From Parapristionchus giblindavisi (taxonomy: Eukaryota; Nematoda; Chromadorea; Rhabditida; Diplogasteridae), in assembly GCA_943737045.1 (NCBI GenBank), contig CALSFV010000203.1, positions 2,159,501 to 2,223,500 of the forward strand: a stretch of DNA of 64,000 nucleotides. Direction: 5' to 3'. This document shows positions 38,401 to 47,639 of the stretch, one piece after another. The translations under genes and the position numbers were made by a program. The notes below the pieces were generated by a model. It had not been told where the DNA came from. It saw nothing but the letters and a program-made list of their open reading frames with translations, and made no database searches. The first letter of the stretch is position 1, and each line of letters starts with the position of its first letter.

Positions 38401-39006
38401 CAATATCATTTCAAAATATTATTTATTTTCTTACGATTATTTTTAATTTCACATGCTTTGAGATAATTATTTTAATCAACATCTTCGAAAATAAATTTTC
38501 ATTATTAAAAAAAAATTTTTCATTACATTTCTTTTCAGGAAACCGATCAGTGGCTTCTTTATCTGCTCTTCTATCATTATTATCAGATTTGACAGCTGGG
38601 AGAGGACCATATTCATCGTCCACAAGAATCAAATACGTATATCAGGAATTCCCGGTACGTTTTCACCCGTTGCTAATAAGTTTCGCATTTCATTCTTTTA
38701 CAGGAAGAATCCTCGTCATCGCTCGCTCTTGTCAATCTGCGAAAGGGAAACGTGTCCAGTCCTGTCGCAATTAAGATTTCTTCTACCGTAACCTATTTGA
38801 TAGCTGTAGAAGGAAATTGCATAGAAGTACAGTCTACTTTTGGGTATACTTTAAGTGTCCTATTCTCGATTTATAATCTTTTCAATCTGGAATACCCGCC
38901 CAAGATCAAAGATTTGTACCTAGTAATTGAATTGTTAACGGGTTGTAGGAAAGGATATACAAATGGTTCAATCAAATTGTTAGCTCAACAATTATTGTCT
39001 GAATGA
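20458..39006 (+). CDS. Second gene of the outer element, split by the inner element
   Basis: Exons: 20458-20520, 20638-20654 continued at 36504-36558, 36707-36805, 36883-37116, 37202-37279, 37330-37410, 37455-37639, 37688-37763, 37808-37929, 37973-38068, 38113-38194, 38239-38389, 38539-38654 and 38704-39006. Phases agree throughout and total 585 codons. It starts MDEDEARRQAMYNALS, is acidic/Pro-rich at first, has a basic LKPKRKRK stretch, and ends with SVLFSIYNLFNLEYPPK, a motif shared with the gene at 33901. It resembles the uncharacterised animal proteins that occur with tnp2-like genes. By analogy with plant CACTA elements it may be the accessory DNA-binding partner of the transposase, which is an inference. 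The 15.8-kb insertion in exon 2 should inactivate it. Confidence 0.75.
20969..29405 (+). CDS. C2H2 zinc-finger tnp2-like transposase of the inner element, intact
   Basis: Ten exons chain in phase to exactly 816 codons plus stop: 20969-21167, 25064-25497, 25581-25670, 25992-26087, 26134-26279, 26334-26475, 26545-26633, 26704-26829, 26890-27165 and 28553-29405. The N-terminus has two C2H2-type fingers (CPVLEC...H; CKSCRFF...H). The DDE-like core has NLYVDDACPGSSIGH, then a second Asp in VIGDNKG followed by a Cys cluster (LICRWC, CLRC), then CPPDIAHDVLEG. The C-terminal part contains HYALHYPSMIEAFGPLWPLS, highly characteristic of this transposase-like family. It should bind the element ends, cut and reinsert. 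Intron 1 (3.9 kb) carries an antisense importin-beta fragment. The catalytic third acidic residue is not assigned. Confidence 0.85.
22298..22473. repeat. MITE, CCATACGTGGGC family
   Basis: It has an ACCATACGTGGG left end, an internal AATCGGGTGGGTGGGACGCG, and CCGCCCACGTGCG near the right end. Confidence 0.6.
22486..24153 (-). pseudogene. Importin-beta (karyopherin beta-1) internal fragment, antisense cargo
   Basis: Minus-strand exons: 24153-24063, 23751-23677, about 23586-23520, 23442-23306, 22987-22813 and possibly about 22540-22486. They read through consecutive HEAT repeats: DGPDPVKLVPLVEQALPPLI, TTAWTIGRMCE, HQEPRMASNVCW, then FETLMELIKNSPKDC and MLKKLKQLLDMETHATS. These correspond to roughly residues 390-520 of the usual 870-residue nuclear import receptor. 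An in-frame TAG at 23374-23376 and a lost acceptor before 23586 mark it as a pseudogene. Both ends of the gene are absent. It sits inside intron 1 of the inner transposase, and retained introns show DNA-level capture rather than retroposition. Confidence 0.85.
22580..22800. repeat. Imperfect tandem repeat (AATCAATAATCACCGATACCGTAACC)
   Basis: About six variants of a TCAATAATCACCGATACCGT unit lie in the intron upstream of an importin-beta exon. Confidence 0.8.
24370..24550. repeat. Tandem TACTGTA minisatellite
   Basis: Alternating units of GGATGGGATACTGTAAAT and GGAAGGGATACTGTAACTA run for about 180 bp. Confidence 0.85.
24795..24872 (-). other. Antisense exon-like block, unidentified
   Basis: It reads MSCTDATAAFGLGDTLRTFH between TTCAG and GTATC on the minus strand. 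It could be an upstream exon of the importin fragment, but I see no convincing match. Confidence 0.35.
27330..27690 (-). other. Antisense exon-like blocks and a 22-bp tandem array
   Basis: Within the 1.4-kb intron 9 of the inner transposase are two minus-strand exon-like stretches (about 27418-27330 and 27676-27600, acidic DDDADEDGGEM). Between them, at 27465-27570, are four copies of TACCGTATCCTTCATCCCTGATC. I do not recognise the donor. Confidence 0.4.
27684..27810. repeat. MITE, CATAGGTCGA family
   Basis: It runs from CATAGGTAGAAAAGTATCTTAC to GATAACCTAGCTATTCGATC, matching the inverted arrangement of the copy at 29739. Confidence 0.65.
29583..29606. repeat. (TA)n microsatellite
   Basis: About twelve TA units downstream of the transposase stop. 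Confidence 0.9.
29739..29901. mobile_element. MITE, CATAGGTCGA family (best copy)
   Basis: The ends are CATAGGTCGAATAG and ACTTTTCGACCTATG. The interior has repeated AAAATCCGGTCAGG motifs. At least eight copies or fragments occur in this window, all within the giant element. Confidence 0.8.
30060..33174 (-). CDS. FMR1/FXR-like RNA-binding protein gene (antisense cargo)
   Basis: Minus-strand exons chain in phase: 33174-33132, 33033-32905, 32502-32405, 32350-32241, 31601-31547, 31475-31395, 31322-31227, 30875-30688, 30632-30557, 30463-30409 and 30136-30060. The order is FMR1-like: KRANMISDIF helix, a KH1 core with GXXG loop (MGLAIGTQGSNL), KAR...EFGVDQYVV, KH2 with VIGKSGRTIQDIVDKSGVV, PFVFTGTR, a CFLVDYHIKQMRE helix and a C-terminal RGG box (YRGRGGRGTRGGFRGGRG) ending at TGA. 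Family members bind mRNA and repress translation. The first two exons are not recognisable as Tudor/Agenet domains, and no start exon is certain, so the 5' end may be missing or diverged. No stop or frameshift was seen. It lies between the two genes of the inner element. Confidence 0.8.
30917..31063. repeat. MITE, CCATACGTGGGC family
   Basis: ACCATACGTGGGC at the left and GCTCACGTATGGT at the right, with CAGCCAAAATTCACTCAAAA inside. It sits in an intron of the FMR1-like gene. Confidence 0.75.
31618..31809. mobile_element. MITE, CATACATGGGCG family
   Basis: CATACATGGGCG...CGCCCATGTATG flanked by a perfect 8-bp TSD, AGTACAAA. The interior holds repeated TTTTACAGGGGGC motifs. It is inserted in an intron of the FMR1-like gene. 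Confidence 0.9.
32084..32194. mobile_element. CACTA-like MITE (111 bp)
   Basis: CACTCAGAAAAAAAATGTG at the left, CATTTTTCTGAGTG at the right, TSD CA on both sides. It belongs to the same end type as the element at 63271-63907 and resembles the inner element's ends. It lies in an intron of the FMR1-like gene. Confidence 0.88.
32524..32717. repeat. GC-rich foldback/minisatellite (CCCCGCGGGG)
   Basis: Flanking arms ATCTCTGGAAATT and AATTTCCAGAGAT bracket six or more copies of GACAGGGTGCCCCGCGGGG in both orientations. It is strikingly GC-rich for this AT-rich region and lies in an intron of the FMR1-like gene. Confidence 0.85.
32734..32862. mobile_element. MITE, CATAGGTCGA family
   Basis: CATAGGTCGAATAGCTAGG to GTACTTTTCGACCTATG, with AAAATGCGGTCA motifs inside. 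Confidence 0.8.
33175..33890. other. Spacer upstream of both the FMR1-like gene and the inner second gene
   Basis: A minus-strand open exon-like block (about 33425-33345) has no recognised product. The divergent promoters of the two flanking genes would be expected here, but I see no clear motif. Confidence 0.35.
33901..36109 (+). CDS. Second gene of the inner element, intact
   Basis: Thirteen exons chain in phase to exactly 523 codons plus stop: 33901-34104, 34151-34195, 34245-34358, 34405-34464, 34540-34596, 34640-34809, 34854-34926, 34974-35185, 35236-35320, 35367-35505, 35546-35655, 35700-35770 and 35878-36109. The start follows a TTGCAG acceptor, so a 5' leader exon may exist. Residues about 95-125 are acidic. 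KEWRRRLVRFIGKLILSS...YFPTREETQFVLEQL and GYMDNFFINQRRQFRK match a domain of uncharacterised animal proteins. The C-terminal CALFGLLAYCSLFNLSY aligns with SVLFSIYNLFNLEYP of the outer gene. I infer a transposition accessory role because this gene repeatedly pairs with a tnp2-like gene. No catalytic motif is seen. Confidence 0.8.
36340..36501 (-). repeat. Inner element right terminal/subterminal region
   Basis: It contains three GTGTTATATTTAACAC-type palindromes, then the terminal TTTAACACTTTTTTCTCTGTG. It mirrors 20655-20840. Confidence 0.88.
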
Positions 39007-39289
39007 GTAGCCTGATGAAGTGGTCCGTCGCTGTTGATTTGCATATCTTGTGTAGTATATCTTGTATATCTTTTATACGGTTGTTTTCCCTTTGTGCTGG
39101 TCTTGTCATTGATGTGAATTCTTGTAATAATTTCACTCTTGTACTATAAACGTGTCATTTCTTTATCTCTACAGTACATTTTACAGAACAATTCAATAAC
39201 AACATTCAATAAAATCATTTTGCGATAAGTAATAATAAGGATCTACCCGCCCCTGGGTTCGGCTCGATAGTTAGCTGAATTCCGCTTGT

Positions 39290-39413
39290 ATTTAAGATAA
39301 ACACTCAACTAGAATGTAAGAAACCATCTCAACTTACATTCTAGCTGAACTCTACTTGAGTGTATCGAGATAGCAGAGGCTATGCTTGTATTTAAGTAAC
39401 ATTTGGCTCAGTG
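39290..39413 (-). repeat. Outer element right terminal/subterminal region
   Basis: TTAGCTGAA and TCTAGCTGAACTC motifs lead to ATTTGGCTCAGTG. It matches 14400-14532 closely. Confidence 0.88.
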
Positions 39414-39654
39414 CACTTTCCAACCGAGTTATATGAAAGAAACAAATAAATTTTCAAGTTTGACGATTTAAAAAAATAAATTCTAGATCTGCGAAACGAC
39501 GATTCTTCACGTGGCAGTTGTTTTCGCAAACGGACATGCATCAGCCACCATCCGCCCTATGTATCAATTTGCCTTCACGGTCGATTCAATGTGCAGGTTG
39601 AAAAAATTAAAAGTAAAATAATAATTTTTAATTTTTTTAAAAAATATCGTCTGA

Positions 39655-39772
39655 TAAGGGAAGGGTACTTGGTCACGTGCGTGAAAATCTAACAAAATGT
39701 ATATGGATGGAAAGAGGAAAAAATTCTAAGACTTTTTGGTCTTTTAGTTTTGACGCCTCGGACTTCCTAACA
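39655..39772 (+). repeat. Solo TIR-like segment of the TTA-TSD element family
   Basis: TAAGGGAAGGGTACTTGGTC and the following 100 bp match the TIR of the element at 61592-62833. It recurs at 59797-59910. Confidence 0.75.
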
Positions 39773-40447
39773 CACAGAGAAAAAGCTGTAAATTGAAAAG
39801 CTGTAAATTGATTTGCGACACGGTGGGTGTTAAAAATAACACTCATCGTGTTTACTTCTCTATGCTCTGTACTGCCTCTGACCTGATGTGTACTAGCTAC
39901 TCGTATCGGGTACGGTGCTCTGATCTTTGATCTCTTATGTGCTTGCTACTCGTATCTTGCACGGTGCTATGATCTTTGATCTCAGTTATCTGGTGGATGA
40001 TCTTTGATCTCCAGTCTCTGGTCTCAGAAGGATCTATGACCTTTGGTCTCTGATCTTTGGTCTCTAGTCTCAATGGACAACGATCTTAAGATACGGTGAT
40101 CTTGATCAGACCTGCGTCAACCTCGGTATCACAATAGCGATGCAGTATCCAACCGGGAATCACAACGGTGGTACATGTTACACTCGGCTCTTACAATGGT
40201 TGCTTTGAATATCAAGTGTGGATCACAAGATAGCAGAGCCAAGGGCCGTGACCAATCGCAGCAACAATAGAGCGTAACGAAGTGCCGGTCACAGTGACTA
40301 TCTCCAGGTGTTACAAAATCCACAGACACCTGTCACAGTGGCTATCTCCAGGTTAAGATATATGCTTTGCCAGCGACAACTTACCAGAAATTCACCAGAA
40401 ACTTGATTGCTAGCAAAAATAGGTAAAGTCTAAGTCTAATCCTAATC

Positions 40448-40717
40448 CTAAGCCTTAACCCTTAATCTTAAATCTGAGTTCCTGGTCGCCAATGTTGGGT
40501 CGCCAATACCTTTTAAATATTCTTGAAGTTCTAATGGTGGATCTAATCCGAAAGAATCAAAGTAATAAATCTCCTTATTGTTCTTGGAAGAGCAGACCCA
40601 ATGAGTTCCTTTATTATTAGAAGAATCTTGATTCACAATTCCTACTTCTCTTTCTTTAATTCCTTGTGTTGGTAAAGTGTCTCTCATAAAGATGCCACGG
40701 AAATTTTTGATTTCCAA
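40448..40717 (-). pseudogene. Polinton/Maverick-type cysteine protease fragment
   Basis: The 89-codon frame has the motifs FRGIFMRDTLP, GTHWVCSSK (catalytic His) and YYFDSFGLDPP (Asp), diagnostic of adenain-like proteases of Polinton/Maverick elements, which process capsid proteins. The normal protein is about 200 residues. Here the part carrying the Gln and catalytic Cys is absent and the frame runs into repeat DNA, so it cannot be active. Identical fragments occur at 45577-45846, 46884-47064 and 60588-60857. Confidence 0.8.
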
Positions 40718-40920
40718 TACATTTACAAGCTCTTCGAGGTCAAGATTGGTTAGGTCAAGATGGCTTCAGGTCTTTTCAGAGACTAAAAGTAGTCATTTAA
40801 TAATAAACAAAACTTCAAAACTCGTGTGTTGTGTCGACAACTCTTCTATTTTTCACTTCTTGACTTTGTGCGATTGAGAAAACCAAAGTAATAATTAAAA
40901 TAAAAATGGCAAAAAAGTTG

Positions 40921-40992
40921 GACACCCATGGGGATTGAAATCGTTAACCGGATTGATAGGCCTATGCGCTTACCGACTGCGCTGTGGGTGTC
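40921..40992 (-). tRNA. tRNA-like relic in the foldback repeat
   Basis: A 72-nt span has a perfect 7-bp acceptor stem (GACACCC/GGGTGTC) and a D arm GCGCAGTCGGTAAGCGC that fits an A-box. The anticodon and T stems are poorly paired, so it is a tRNA-derived pseudogene rather than a gene. Copies: 45302-45373 (+), 46680-46751 (-), 61061-61132 (-). Confidence 0.55.
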
Positions 40993-41994
40993 GCCTCTTG
41001 CCTCGGAAGATGTCTCCCCTATCTACCCAGCGCGGCCTGGCAGAGACGCAGAGGAAAGCGAGAGACAGCCGGGCAGTGAGGGGTGTGAGAGAGCGAAGAG
41101 AACGCGAGCGACAGCCAGACGGTGATAGAGAGTGTGTTTGCGGAGCGTGTGTGGAGAGTGTGTTTTGAGGGAGAGATGGAGAAAGATCTATTTAACCATA
41201 ATGATGAATCGCATCTTCATCCATGGTCATAAGGGGTTTCATTTCATCATCATATTAAATTATTATTACTAATGTAGTGTACAATAGTATGATAAGATAT
41301 ATGTTATCATATATAATTCATACCCAGAAAATTCATTTAATTATATATAATATTTAATATTATAAAGTAATCATTGGCCACCTCAGAACGCCCAGTACTC
41401 ACGGATAAAATTCTCTTACAAATTGTTCTGTTCTTAGAAATTGACTGCTTAGAACAGAACATCAGAAATTAAATTCCTTACTTTTAAAGATTTTTTTGCA
41501 GATATTTCTTATAAATGAGAAAATGAGAAGTATGTAATTATAATTTAAAGAAACCCACGAGTTTTTTCGTGACTAAACAGACGAGGCAGAAATGTAGATC
41601 TCATCTCCCTTTATCCAAAAACATTTTTCTCTAAAATTGTAGGTGCACTGGAATACCGTAATCCGAGCTCAAACCTCGTTATTACACCAAGAAATCTTCG
41701 CACCCATCCGAAATTTATAAGGGTTGACTTATCTCTGTTCCTTTCAATAGCTTGAACACAATTATCTCGGAGAGTTTCTAATTAGCTTGGGGTATTTTAA
41801 AGGTGGACATGGCATCTTATCCGAAGCCTCACCACTGCTCAAGTTGATGATGAATGGGCACGTCAGCTTCTTACGGCTTTACATTTTTTTACATTTAAAC
41901 AATGTTATTTGCTGATATAAAATAAATTGGAAGATTTCGGGAACCATCGTTCCCATATTTTCCAGGCAACCATGAACGTCCTCTCCCTTGACAC

Positions 41995-42174
41995 CGATGG
42001 AAGGTCAGTTCTATTCGATCATACCAAGAATGGACTATATTCAATGAGAATAAAGAGTGTCCAGAGTGTCAAATGAAATATGATTTTGAACAAATGAAAA
42101 CTACTAAAGTTAGAGATCATGATTATTGGACTGGAGAATATCGTGGACCTCTTTGTGGATCTTGCAATTTATAA
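41995..42174 (+). pseudogene. Polinton/Maverick DNA polymerase B fragment
   Basis: The frame reads KECPECQMKYDF and KVRDHDYWTGEYRGPLCGSC before a stop at 42172. This is the C-x2-C ... HD.TG.YRG...C..CNL zinc-binding block found near the N-terminus of protein-primed PolB of Polintons. Only about 55 codons remain of a protein above 1000. The mirror copy is at 44120-44299. Confidence 0.75.
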
Positions 42175-42945
42175 AAAAGAAAGAATAAATACCTTTATTC
42201 CTGTTTTGTTCCTGCGGTGTGCAGGTGGGCGCAGTGCGGAGAATCGGGCAGTTTGAGCGAGTGCACCTGAGAAGATATTTAATCTAATTTATTTTATTTA
42301 TTTCGGTATTTTTTATATTTCGGTTATCCATCTCAACTCGGCGAAGTTGGTCAAAGTTCCTTCTAGTCGAGGTTTCGGTCCAATACAGAACCGGTAATGA
42401 AAAACAACAGCGTTCTATTTGGAAGGTGATCCAAGATGTTGAAAATGTACAGAAAAATCAAAATTAAAAAAAAAAACATACTCCCTCCTTGTTGTTCTTG
42501 GCAAAGTGCTCGACGACCTTATCGATGCTCTCCGATGAACAAAGTATACGAAGAGGGCGTTCCAGAACATCAAAGATCAGCAATCAAAGATCAAAGAGCA
42601 AAGAGCAAAGGTCAAAGATCAATTTTGGAGGTTAGTTATCAAATATAACACGCTCTTAGAAAATCGATATATGTGCGGTATCTATGAAAAATGAATTTTT
42701 CTGTTTTATGTGTGATAAATACAGGCTCCATGAGTGAAGTACAGTGGAACTTGGAAATTGCTTCCAATTGAAAATTCGCTTCAGGGAGTGACCACACAAC
42801 GGTTTGGCGACTTTTCCTAAAAAGTTTATTTCGCTGCCAATCGATTAATGAGTGGGCGCAATGGACTCCTTGGCTAATTCTAAGAAACTACAGCCGAGGA
42901 GATTTTTTCGATCAAAGATCAACGAACGCTGTAATCTTGAATTTT

Positions 42946-43347
42946 CAAAATAATTTTCACTTTAAATTAATTTTCACTATTTTCCCATGGCGAAAGTAAC
43001 CTTTTTATTTGCTCAATCGCTTCTACATATCATAACACATCTTCAGTTTAAAAAGTGTAATTTACAAAAATTTGGAAATTTATATACGAATCAATTTTGT
43101 TCGTTGAAGTTAATTGTGGTGAGGATTGCGACGTTTCATAAAAAGTTTATTTCGAATCTAATCGATTCGGGAGTGGGCGCATTCGAATCCTTGACTAATT
43201 CTAAGAGACTATTGCTGAGGAGAGTTTTAAGATCAAAGGTCAACGAACGCTGGAATTGGGAATTTTCGAAAAAAAATGTTTACATTAAATTAATTCTCAC
43301 TATTTTCCCATGGCGAATGTAAACTTTTTATTTGCTCATTCGCTTCT
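42946..43347. repeat. Central spacer of the large palindrome
   Basis: These 402 bp separate the arms. They recur with changes at 45990-46450 and, in part, at 57325-57560. Confidence 0.85.
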
Positions 43348-44119
43348 AAAATTCAAGATTACAGCGTTCGTTGATCTTTGATCGAAAAAATCTCCTCGGC
43401 TGTAGTTTCTTAGAATTAGCCAAGGAGTCCATTGCGCCCACTCATTAATCGATTGGCAGCGAAATAAACTTTTTAGGAAAAGTCGCCAAACCGTTGTGTG
43501 GTCACTCCCTGAAGCGAATTTTCAATTGGAAGCAATTTCCAAGTTCCACTGTACTTCACTCATGGAGCCTGTATTTATCACACATAAAACAGAGAAATTC
43601 ATTTTTCATAGATACCGCACATATATCGATTTTCTAAGAGCGTGTTATATTTGATAACTAACCTCCAAAATTGATCTTTGACCTTTGCTCTTTGCTCTTT
43701 GATCTTTGATTGCTGATCTTTGATGTTCTGGAACGCCCTCTTCGTATACTTTGTTCATCGGAGAGCATCGATAAGGTCGTCGAGCACTTTGCCAAGAACA
43801 ACAAGGAGGGAGTATGTTTTTTTTTTTTAATTTTGATTTTTCTGTACATTTTCAACATCTTGGATCACCTTCCAAATAGAACGCTGTTGTTTTTCATTAC
43901 CGGTTCTGTATTGGACCGAAACCTCGACTAGAAGGAACTTTGACCAACTTCGCCGAGTTGAGATGGATAACCGAAATATAAAAAATACCGAAATAAATAA
44001 AATAAATTAGATTAAATATCTTCTCAGGTGCACTCGCTCAAACTGCCCGATTCTCCGCACTGCGCCCACCTGCACACCGCAGGAACAAAACAGGAATAAA
44101 GGTATTTATTCTTTCTTTT

Positions 44120-44299
44120 TTATAAATTGCAAGATCCACAAAGAGGTCCACGATATTCTCCAGTCCAATAATCATGATCTCTAACTTTAGTAGTTTTCAT
44201 TTGTTCAAAATCATATTTCATTTGACACTCTGGACACTCTTTATTCTCATTGAATATAGTCCATTCTTGGTATGATCGAATAGAACTGACCTTCCATCG
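44120..44299 (-). pseudogene. Polinton/Maverick DNA polymerase B fragment, mirror copy
   Basis: Mirror image of 41995-42174 in the right palindrome arm, with the same stop after the CNL motif. Confidence 0.73.
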
Positions 44300-45301
44300 G
44301 TGTCAAGGGAGAGGACGTTCATGGTTGCCTGGAAAATATGGGAACGATGGTTCCCGAAATCTTCCAATTTATTTTATATCAGCAAATAACATTGTTTAAA
44401 TGTAAAAAAATGTAAAGCCGTAAGAAGCTGACGTGCCCATTCATCATCAACTTGAGCAGTGGTGAGGCTTCGCATAAGATGCCATGTCCACCTTTAAAAT
44501 ACCCCGAGCTAATTAGAAACTCTCCGAGATAATTGTGTTCAAGCTATTGAAAGGAACAGAGATAAGTCAACCCTTATAAATTTCGGATGGGTGCGAAGAT
44601 TTCTTGGTGTAATAACGAGGTTTGAGCTCGGATTACGGTATTCCAGTGCACCTACAATTTTAGAGAAAAATGTTTTTGGATAAAGGGAGATGAGATCTAC
44701 ATTTCTGCCTCGTCTGTTTAGTCACGAAAAAACTCGTGGGTTTCTTTAAATTATAATTACATACTTCTCATTTTCTCATTTATAAGAAATATCTGCAAAA
44801 AAATCTTTAAAAGTAAGGAATTTAATTTCTGATGTTCTGTTCTAAGCAGTCAATTTCTAAGAACAGAACAATTTGTAAGAGAATTTTATCCGTGAGTACT
44901 GGGCGTTCTGAGGTGGCCAATGATTACTTTATAATATTAAATATTATATATATTTAAATGAATTTTCTGGGTATGAATTATATATGATAACATATATCTT
45001 ATCATACTATTGTACACTACATTAGTAATAATAATTTAATATGATGATGAAATGAAACCCCTTATGACCATGGATGAAGATGCGATTCATCATTATGGTT
45101 AAATAGATCTTTCTCCATCTCTCCCTCAAAACACACTCTCCACACACGCTCCGCAAACACACTCTCTATCACCGTCTGGCTGTCGCTCGCGTTCTCTTCG
45201 CTCTCTCACACCCCTCACTGCCCGGCTGTCTCTCGCTTTCCTCTGCGTCTCTGCCAGGCCGCGCTGGGTAGATAGGGGAGACATCTTCCGAGGCAAGAGG
45301 C

Positions 45302-45373
45302 GACACCCATAGCGCAGTCGGTAAGCGCATAGGCCTATCAATCCGGTTAACCATTTCAATCCCCATGGGTGTC
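45302..45373 (+). tRNA. tRNA-like relic, mirror copy
   Basis: Mirror of 40921-40992 with one change in the D-stem side (ATAGCGC instead of ACAGCGC). The acceptor stem is intact and the T arm degenerate. Confidence 0.5.
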
Positions 45374-45576
45374 CAACTTTTTTGCCATTTTTATTTTAAT
45401 TATTACTTTGGTTTTCTCAATCGCACAAAGTCAAGAAGTGGAAAATAGAAGAGTTGTCGACACAACACACGAGTTTTGAAGTTTTGTTTATTATTAAATG
45501 ACTACTTTTAGTCTCTGAAAAGACCTGAAGCCATCTTGACCTAACCAATCTTGACCTCGAAGAGCTTGTAAATGTA

Positions 45577-45846
45577 TTGGAAATCAAAAATTTCCGTGGC
45601 ATCTTTATGAGAGACACTTTACCAACACAAGGAATTAAAGAAAGAGAAGTAGGAATTGTGAATCAAGATTCTTCTAATAATAAAGGAACTCATTGGGTCT
45701 GCTCTTCCAAGAACAATAAGGAGATTTATTACTTTGATTCTTTCGGATTAGATCCACCATTAGAACTTCAAGAATATTTAAAAGGTATTGGCGACCCAAC
45801 ATTGGCGACCAGGAACTCAGATTTAAGATTAAGGGTTAAGGCTTAG
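45577..45846 (+). pseudogene. Polinton/Maverick-type protease fragment, mirror copy
   Basis: Identical at the protein level to the fragment at 40448-40717; catalytic His and Asp motifs are present and the Cys region is missing. Its 3' end runs into the TTAGGC-like GGCTTAGGATTAGGATTAG tract. Confidence 0.8.
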
Positions 45847-46679
45847 GATTAGGATTAGACTTAGACTTTACCTATTTTTGCTAGCAATCAAGTTTCTGGT
45901 GAATTTCTGGTAAGTTCCTCTGCGTCTCTGCCAGGCCGCGCTGGGTAGATAGGGAATGGACTCCTTGGCTAATTCTAAGAAACTACAGCCGAGGAGATTT
46001 TTTCGATCAAAGATCAACGAACGCTGTAATCTTGAATTTTCAAAATAATTTTCACTTTAAATTAATTTTCACTATTTTCCCATGGCGAAAGTAACCTTTT
46101 TATTTGCTCAATCGCTTCTACATATCATAACACATCTTCAGTTTAAAAAAGTGTAATTTACAAAAATTTGGAAATTTATATACGAATCAATTTTGTTCGT
46201 TGAAGTTAATTGTGGTGAGGATTGCGACGTTTCATAAAAAGTTTATTTCGAATCTAATCGATTCGGGAGTGGGCGCATCCGAATCCTTGACTAATTCTAA
46301 GAGACTATTGCTGAGGAGAGTTTTAAGATCAAAGGTCAACGAACGCTGGAATTGGGAATTTTCGAAAAAAAATGTTTACATTAAATTAATTCTCACTATT
46401 TTCCCATGGCGAATGTAAACTTTTTATTTGCTCATTCGCTTCTAAAATCATAACACATCTTCAGTTTGATTTCCAATACATTTACAAGCTCTTCGAGGTC
46501 AAGATTGGTTAGGTCAAGATGGCTTCAGGTCTTTTCAGAGACTAAAAGTAGTCATTTAATAATAAACAAAACTTCAAAACTCGTGTGTTGTGTCGACAAC
46601 TCTTCTATTTTCCACTTCTTGACTTTGTGCGATTGAGAAAACCAAAGTAATAATTAAAATAAAAATGGCAAAAAAGTTG

Positions 46680-46751
46680 GACACCCATGGGGATTGAAAT
46701 CGTTAACCGGATTGATAGGCCTATGCGCTTACCGACTGCGCTGTCGGTGTC
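46680..46751 (-). tRNA. tRNA-like relic, third copy
   Basis: As at 40921-40992 but with one base change in the acceptor stem (CGGTGTC on the + strand). Confidence 0.45.
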
Positions 46752-46883
46752 GCCTCTTGCCTCGGAAGATGTCTCCCCTATCTACCCAGCGCGGCCTGGT
46801 AGAGACGCAGAGGAACTTACCAGAAATTCACCAGAAACTTGATTGCTAGCAAAAATAGGTAAAGTCTAAGTCTAATCCTAATC

Positions 46884-47064
46884 CTAAGCCTTAACCCTTA
46901 ATCTTAAATCTGAGTTCCTGGTCGCCAATGTTGGGTCGCCAATACCTTTTAAATATTCTTGAAGTTCTAATGGTGGATCTAATCCGAAAGAATCAAAGTA
47001 ATAAATCTCCTTATTGTTCTTGGAAGAGCAGACCCAATGAGTTCCTTTATTATTAGAAGAATCA
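46884..47064 (-). pseudogene. Truncated Polinton/Maverick protease fragment
   Basis: It retains GTHWVCSSK and YYFDSFGLDPP but lacks the FRGIF start, cut at 47064 where the mosaic switches to another repeat block. Confidence 0.75.
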
Positions 47065-47106
47065 AAATTGGGCACTTTCCTGATTTTTGGCCCGGGGGAA
47101 ATTTAG

Positions 47107-47454
<348 letters not shown>

Positions 47455-47490
47455 GCAGTGTGCTTGAACAGCTGTATACCAGAACCCAAC

Positions 47491-47506
47491 TGCCCTCTTT
47501 ATTGCC
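47491..47506 (+). terminator. Degenerate histone 3' stem-loop of H3
   Basis: TGCCCTCTTTATTGCC sits in an AACCCAAC...ACAAA context. Compared with GGCCCTCTTTAGGGCC at 49319, three changes break three of six base pairs. Confidence 0.8.
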
Positions 47507-47639
47507 ACAAACTTATACCTAAACAAGTTGATCTCTGATCTCTGAAAAGCCTGAATAAAGTGTTTCATGATACAGTATACTGTTAGACGAAACTAGTAAG
47601 GGAAAACTGTGTTTCCGTGTGCTGAAACCAGTCCTCCAT

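Larger units (their letters stand above)
39414..42945. repeat. Long repeat, copy 1, continued; from 40378 the left arm of a large palindrome
   Basis: It resumes the repeat broken at 1628 (CACTTTCCAACCGAG). It matches 59555-61588 and 62837-64000, except for two insertions found only in copy 2. From 40378 onward it pairs with 43348-45916 as an inverted repeat. It contains GATCTTTGATCT-rich DNA (39990-40100), a truncated CACACAGAGAAAAA end (39771), a protease fragment, a tRNA-like segment and a polymerase fragment. Confidence 0.9.
43348..45916. repeat. Right arm of the large palindrome
   Basis: It is the reverse complement of 40378-42945 with very few differences (for example near 44945-44960). 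It therefore duplicates the protease, polymerase and tRNA-like fragments in opposite orientation. Confidence 0.92.

Noticed and set aside
40129..40329. 66-codon minus-strand frame conserved at 60269-60469
   Set aside because: Identity reflects recent duplication of the long repeat; no domain or codon bias.
40928..41168. Small frames repeated at 45126-45366 and 61068-61308
   Set aside because: They run through the tRNA-like segment and a GAGAG-rich low-complexity tract.
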